From Erythroxylum novogranatense (taxonomy: Eukaryota; Streptophyta; Magnoliopsida; Malpighiales; Erythroxylaceae), in NCBI GenBank assembly GCA_029891385.1, contig CM057231.1, positions 62,293,103-62,357,102 on the forward strand: a stretch of 64,000 bases of DNA. The letters run 5' to 3'. Under the pieces are notes generated by a model. It saw nothing but the letters and a program-made list of their open reading frames with translations, made no database searches and was not told the DNA's origin. Made by a program: the position numbers and the translations under genes. Position 1 is the stretch's first letter, and each line of letters starts with the position of its first letter. Of the stretch, positions 58,933 to 64,000 are shown piece after piece.

Positions 58933-61900
58933 TATAGCACCCCACTCTCACAAGACACGTACCCGACATCTATGGTGATATCCGAGTACGTACTCCGCAA
59001 GGGTGATGTAACATCCCGTCACCGATGGGATGGGTACAGTTCACCTCATACGTATTCTGTATACGCATTTTGCATTCGTAGCCTCTACATCATTGATAAA
59101 TGTTCAGCATTGCATAAGCATACGTATGTACATGCATGTATGACAGAATTCCGACTCGTTTGTGGCATTGGAGACTTTGTGATTAAGGTTAAGTTTACTT
59201 TGATTTGTGAATTGGAAAAATTTATGATTTAAGGTAAATTGTGTTTTGATTAGTGAATTTGATATTTTAGAGCTGGGATTTATGAGATTGGAGAGTTTGT
59301 TATTTTAAGGTTAATCGTACTTTGATTTGTGCATTGAAGTGATAAAACTGAATATGGAGATTGAGAATTTGAGATTTGAGTATATAATTAGAGGTTTACT
59401 ATTTTTTGGAATTATAGGAATTTTTTTGGAATTTTCGGAGTATTAGGCCCGGACCGGAAAAATGGTTCAGCTACGGATTAATTGTGAGTCTGGTTCCGAA
59501 TTTGATTGACAATTTATATGAGGTAATTTAAATTATGATTTGAGGAATTAAGGTCTGAACCATTGGAATTCGGGAGAAATTAGAATTAGAATTGGATCGG
59601 GATTGTTCGGATTGGACTTGTGGCAAATGAATTTGCCAAACAAGCCTTAGTTATCCTATAATAATTAAGCCCAAGCTTTTGAACCTTGTTCCACGATATC
59701 CTCTTATTTTGGAGAGAAAATTTGGTTCTTCTTGTTTTCTTCTTCCCTCGTGGATCTTCCTTCGATTTCTTCTTGGTCTCTTTTTATGATTTGCTTCCTC
59801 TTCCATCCTCGATTCTATCTTTTAGTGGGTGTTGTAGATAATGGAAGATGAGTTTGAGTTTGGTGTTTCCGTGGGTATTGTGGGTAGTGCTTTAGCTTGA
59901 GACTTGCATTTTCTTGGTGATTTGGAAGAGTTTAAAGCTTAATCAAGTAAGTTGCAACTTATTTATGTGTTTAATATTTTGATTGAAGTATGGAATTAAG
60001 TGATTAATTGTTTAAGAGTTAGAAAGTTTCGGAGGAATTAGGTTTTAAGGGAAAATGTTGATTTTTGATTTGGGTATTTCATGATTTATGCATAAATGAT
60101 GGATTTAAGGTTAGAAATGAAGTGAGTATAGTGTATATAGTTGTTTAGAAGTGTTTTGGATTGAAATAAGTGGATTAGAATCTGAGAAATCTGGGAATTT
60201 CTGGTTTTCAGGCGTTCTTTGCGATCATGCGCTTGGCAAGACGAAGAACACGCCGTGGCGAAGCGAATTTCGTCCAAGACGCCATGACGAGCGGATGGCG
60301 TGTCATGGTGAGCGTGGATTGCCAGCGTCATGACGTCTGTGATCGTCTTGGTCGAAGCAGCGTGTTTCGCCGCGGCGAAGAGAGGGAGCTCGCCGTGGCG
60401 AGGGAGCAGACGCCGCGACGAGGAATGCTTATTTGGGAAAATTGGATTTCTAGGTTTTTGAAATTGGAGATTTAGGAATTTGATGATTCAATTAGATATG
60501 GGTTCAATTCATTTTGGAGACTATGAAATTACGGAAATTTAATTCGGTGGTTCTCGAAATCGGATGGCAATTGAATAGTGAATTTGATTATGATTTAAGG
60601 ATAATTGCTATGTCTTAGAATTTGACTTTGGAAGATGTAGAACTTAGCCAATTGACTTATGGTATTAGAAATTGCTATGAATTAGAGTGAATGTGCGGAA
60701 ATGGATAATTCGGGATTGTGGTCGGAAATGTCATAACGTGCATAGTACAGCATTCATTTGAGACATAAGCATTTTTTATTATTGAAATTGATATAATTAG
60801 TGATATTCGAATGTTCTGATTTGATAGAGGCTCAAGTGGAGCGTCGATCCTCTGACGCAGCAGAGACTTCCCGGCAGTAACTCGGAAGTTTAGAGGTGAG
60901 TAACCTAGTTGGTTTCTCAATCTCTGATGTGTTAAATGTTTTGTATGAACTATTTGTGATTATGAGTAAATGATTCGTATGAGATATGTTACTGTCAATT
61001 GTGAACGCATGCTAGGCATGAATAGAAATCAGTAACTGACCGTTGTGACTGGAGCACAATTCTGATCTGATTGGAGCTATAAGCTCAATTACTGTGAGAA
61101 GGGATTAGTGCATACCCAGAGGGCTCTCCTATCCCTAGTACGCGTGGGCAGTAGTGCATACCTAGAGGGCTCTCCTACCCCCGAAAACGTGATTTCTGTG
61201 TAATGTATATTGTGCCTAGCAATGGGATAACTCTGACGCCCAGTCACAACATTAAAATGAACCGAAATCATTGTGCATTCAGTCTGTGATTGTTTTGTGA
61301 TTGTACTGCGAATTTGATATGGGATTAATTGCAAATGTGTGATTATGATTTTATGAACTCCTAAATTATGATTCTGATTATGATACTGTTTTGTGTTGTA
61401 TGCAATTTTGCGTAATGCATGAAGTGAGTGAACCATCGATGATGGTTACTCATTGAGTTTTCGCAAACTCACCCAAATTGCGACTATTTTTCAGGACAGC
61501 GAGAGTGTGACTCCTAGCTCCGGATTTTGAGACTTTTCCTGCTGTGTGTGTGCCGGCGAGAGTAGCATGGCCCACAGGTCGGTCAGCTGGGGATCCTTTG
61601 GGATATTTTGGGGATGACCTAGATAGGAGTTAGTACTGTCTGTTTTGGATCTGTATATTTGTAAATTATGACAGAAGTATGGTTTTTCAGAAATGAGATG
61701 AGAAGTACTCTTTTGGTTTCAAAATTTAGTGAATGTGATCTTACCGCTTTATTTTTATTGATGCCGTGAGAGTTATAAGATTTATCGTATCGTAGTGCAC
61801 CCTCATTGTAGGGTATGTATCGGTATGACCTACGGGCGTCCCGGTGTATACTCTACGGTAAGGGGGCGCTACAGGTGACATGCTAAAACAATCATTCAGT

Positions 61901-63084
61901 CAAAATTCATTACAAAACTTTTGTTTCTTTAAAACAAAATACATGCAAGCGAAAATTCCTAATCAAATTGGACCCATGTCATTTAAAAACATTTCCATTT
62001 CCAAGCCACAATCTTTACACACATTGGTATTCAACCTTAAATTTGGGCCCATTTCGGATACAAAACATTTGAAGCCATAAAGTCATTTCATTATGAAATC
62101 ATTTACATACACTTTGTACAATTCTTGATGAACATAATTCAAAAATAAAGTCAATGAAGACATGTGCAGGTGCAAACTGATCCCGACCCCTAATCCATAT
62201 CAGACCTCAGTGGCTATACTCCATTTAGCCTAGTTAAAATAATTCCTCAGAACCTGAAAAGCCACATTGCAATTTTTGATGAGTTTTGCAACTCAATGAG
62301 TGAACCATCACCGGATTACGCATACACAACACATATATCACAAATATTCATTCAAATCATATATTTATTCTTGATTTTCATATAACATGGCATCTCATGT
62401 GATCACATAATTCACGTAGCCACGTATAGCAACAGTTCATATCAATTTACACTCGCTTCAACTTTGCAAATCATTTAATGAGTTTCAATCTTATAAGAAT
62501 GCTAAATGCATGAGACTCACATTCGTTCTTATTGTTGTAACTGAGTGCCTATCACATACTTATACAAATACTGGCCCATAGGGCTCAGTCAGAACAGAAT
62601 CATGGAGCATTGCTCTACGTGCACACATATATATCACGGAGCAAAGCTCTACGTGGAAGCACTTCATACTGGTTACTCAAGTCACAATGCCTTTATCTGA
62701 GCATGCATTTATAAAATGCATCAAATACTGATTATGCCATATCAGACAATCACATATGATATTCAATAAGAAACTCATAATCATCGGACCTAAGTCTGAC
62801 ATTCAACATACGTTGAGACTTCACATATCAGAAGGGGTTTCACATCAAATCGGAACACTTCCAATGCATCAAAACTGAATATGGCATATATAGCAATCAC
62901 ATAGGATGCTCAATCAAAAATCATAATCATCATACCTAAGTCCGGCATTCAACTTTCGTTGAGGATTCACATATCATACAGAATTTCATAGCACTCAAAG
63001 CCACAATCAAAGCACTTCCAAATATTGATCTCCTCGGACAATCTAAAGTACAGAATTCATAACAAATCGCAAACAGTTTAATAA
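58933..63084 (-). mobile_element. Gypsy LTR, minus orientation, inserted in copia gag
   Basis: Plus-strand start TATAGCACCCCACTCTC (TG changed to TA; the reverse of an LTR 3' end, cf. TGTAGCGTCCCC at 22616). TTTGA (58928-58932) is its TSD candidate. It is interrupted by the solo LTR 59007-61873 and resumes at 61874 with the same layout as 22616-25582, including TGAGTTTTGCAACTCAATGA (about 62281). It is interrupted again by the LTR at 63085, so its own 5' end is outside the window. Repeated CATTCAAC(A/T)T(A/T)CGTTGA blocks occur at about 62800 and 62946. No coding region. Confidence 0.75.
59007..61873 (+). mobile_element. Gypsy solo LTR with perfect TSD
   Basis: TGTAACATCCCGTCACCG ... AAGGGGGCGCTACA, 2867 bp, flanked by GGTGA on both sides (59002-59006 and 61874-61878). 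LTR texture of Tekay/Del type: TTTCGCAAACTCACCC near 61459 and GGTCGGTCAGCTGGGGATCC near 61577. A GC-rich cluster occupies 60235-60425. A duplicated AGAGGGCTCTCCTA lies at about 61118 and 61164. No interior remains, so it arose by LTR-LTR recombination. Confidence 0.94.
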
Positions 63085-64000
63085 TGTTGGAAGTGTAAAG
63101 AAATCAATTGAAGTAAATCACACGTTAATATATTGAGTAATAAAATGACCAAGATACACAAGAAGGGGGGCTTGAATTGTGATAAACTTTTCTTTAATCC
63201 CTTCAATAACAATTGTTTGTTATTTCAGAAAACTTATCGTAAATTGATTCTTAACTAGTTTGAAAAACTTTGTTAATAATGAAAACTACGATTTAAGAAA
63301 AGTAAGAGTTAGAGAGAGAAACACAGCAATTTTATCCTGGTTCACCCCAAACCGTGGGCTACGTCCAGTCCTCAGATATTCTTCCGAGATTTTCACTATC
63401 TCCAAACTACAAGTATTCTTTAGATGAGCCTCTTGGTCTCTTAACAAAGTATTCTTTTACTCTTAGCCTCTTGGGTTATCTCAGAGACTTTTTCAAAATG
63501 AAAACCGATAAAGAGCTTTTACAAAAGAGTTGCTCTTCACAATATACACTTTCGAAAATAGTTCGTAATTTTCTCTCGGATAGATGATATTGAATACACA
63601 GAGTTTCATTCACTTTTTCCAAAAGTTATTTCTTCTTCAATCTCGACTCTTATTTATAGTGAACTTCAACTGCTTTCTTGTCTATCTGCTTCTTGAATCT
63701 TTAAAGAACGGTTATTCGGTTTAGCTCATGAACCGCCTTAAACGATGTTTCTTTCTTCCGCCTTATTTTCAGTATCATCTCGCTTTTGTCTTCGTAAAGC
63801 TTAATACGCTTTTGTATCGCTCGCTTTTGTCTTCGTAAAGCTTAAAATCCCGCTTTTGTATCATCTGCTTTTTGTCTTCGTAAAGCTTCCGCCTCGCTTT
63901 TGTATAAATGCCTTTTCTTAATCTCTTTCTTTAAATGCCTTTTGTATAAATGCGCTTCCTTCCGCCTCGCTTTTCTTTAAATGCCTTTTGTATTATCTGC
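63085..64000 (-). mobile_element. Sirevirus-type LTR, runs off the window
   Basis: Plus strand begins TGTTGGAAGTGTAAAG (reverse of the LTR end), then AAGAAGGGGGG near 63161, a TATA-like CTTATTTATAGTG near 63648, and the CGCTTTTGTCTTCGTAAAGC minisatellite (63781-63890). The layout equals the solo LTR at 11632-12693. Solo or complete cannot be told, because the window ends inside it. Confidence 0.85.

Noticed and set aside
58933..58969. MSGTCLVRVG as the start of the copia gag frame
   Set aside because: These codons lie in an inserted gypsy LTR (CACCCCACTCTC on plus); the true gag frame was interrupted.

Overview
The window is nuclear DNA of a flowering plant, most likely a eudicot. It is AT-rich and has spliced GT-AG introns. 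It is filled almost completely with transposable elements of plant lineages: a Helitron carrying an RPA gene, a Sirevirus-type Ty1/copia element, another copia family, chromodomain (Tekay/Del-like) Ty3/gypsy elements, Athila-like elements with a tRNA-Asp primer site, and a tRNA-derived SINE. I see no intact host gene, rRNA or tRNA gene, and no bacterial features. The species cannot be named from the sequence. The pattern fits heterochromatin built by repeated nesting.

Layout. 1-2213: end of a gypsy LTR with its primer site, then the decayed 3' end of a Sirevirus-like copia element (env-like coiled-coil tail, polypurine runs, 3' LTR). 2214-5560: purine-rich minisatellites, a small minus-strand ORF pair and a SINE with target-site duplications (TSDs). 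5643-14240 (minus): a Helitron with a ten-exon RPA-like gene and a Rep(HUH)-PIF1 helicase gene, the latter split by a Sirevirus-type solo LTR (11632-12693, TSD AAAGT). 14951-19784: a 229-bp tandem repeat interrupted by a 4-kb gypsy LTR derivative. 19785-20640: CT-rich minisatellite. 20698-21447: a second, plus-strand Helitron remnant. 22616-35319: stacked gypsy LTRs, hosting a complete non-autonomous element (26998-32889, TSD GCACT).

36566-44815 is a decayed chromovirus with two LTRs of one copia family embedded in it. It lacks gag, and its pol is full of stop codons. Its 3' LTR is cut by an Athila-like element (44816-53415) that has gag, protease and an env-like frame but no reverse transcriptase. 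That element carries a solo LTR of the non-autonomous family (50233-52149). 53416-58932 is a minus-strand copia element with LTR, RNase H, RT, integrase, protease and zinc knuckle; it apparently landed in an inverted LTR of its own family. Its gag is broken by a minus gypsy LTR (58933 onward), which hosts a plus-strand gypsy solo LTR (59007-61873, TSD GGTGA) and a Sirevirus-type LTR (63085 to window end).

No gene here looks able to make a full-length protein. The informative content is the order of insertions, the two Helitron-derived loci, and short cis-motifs shared by unrelated LTR families: GC-rich near-palindromes and a TGACGTG array. I did not find a convincing new biological system. 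The best leads are the shared GC-rich palindrome clusters, the spliced Helitron RPA gene and the scrambled Helitron derivative. All similarity statements are from reading the sequence; no search was run.
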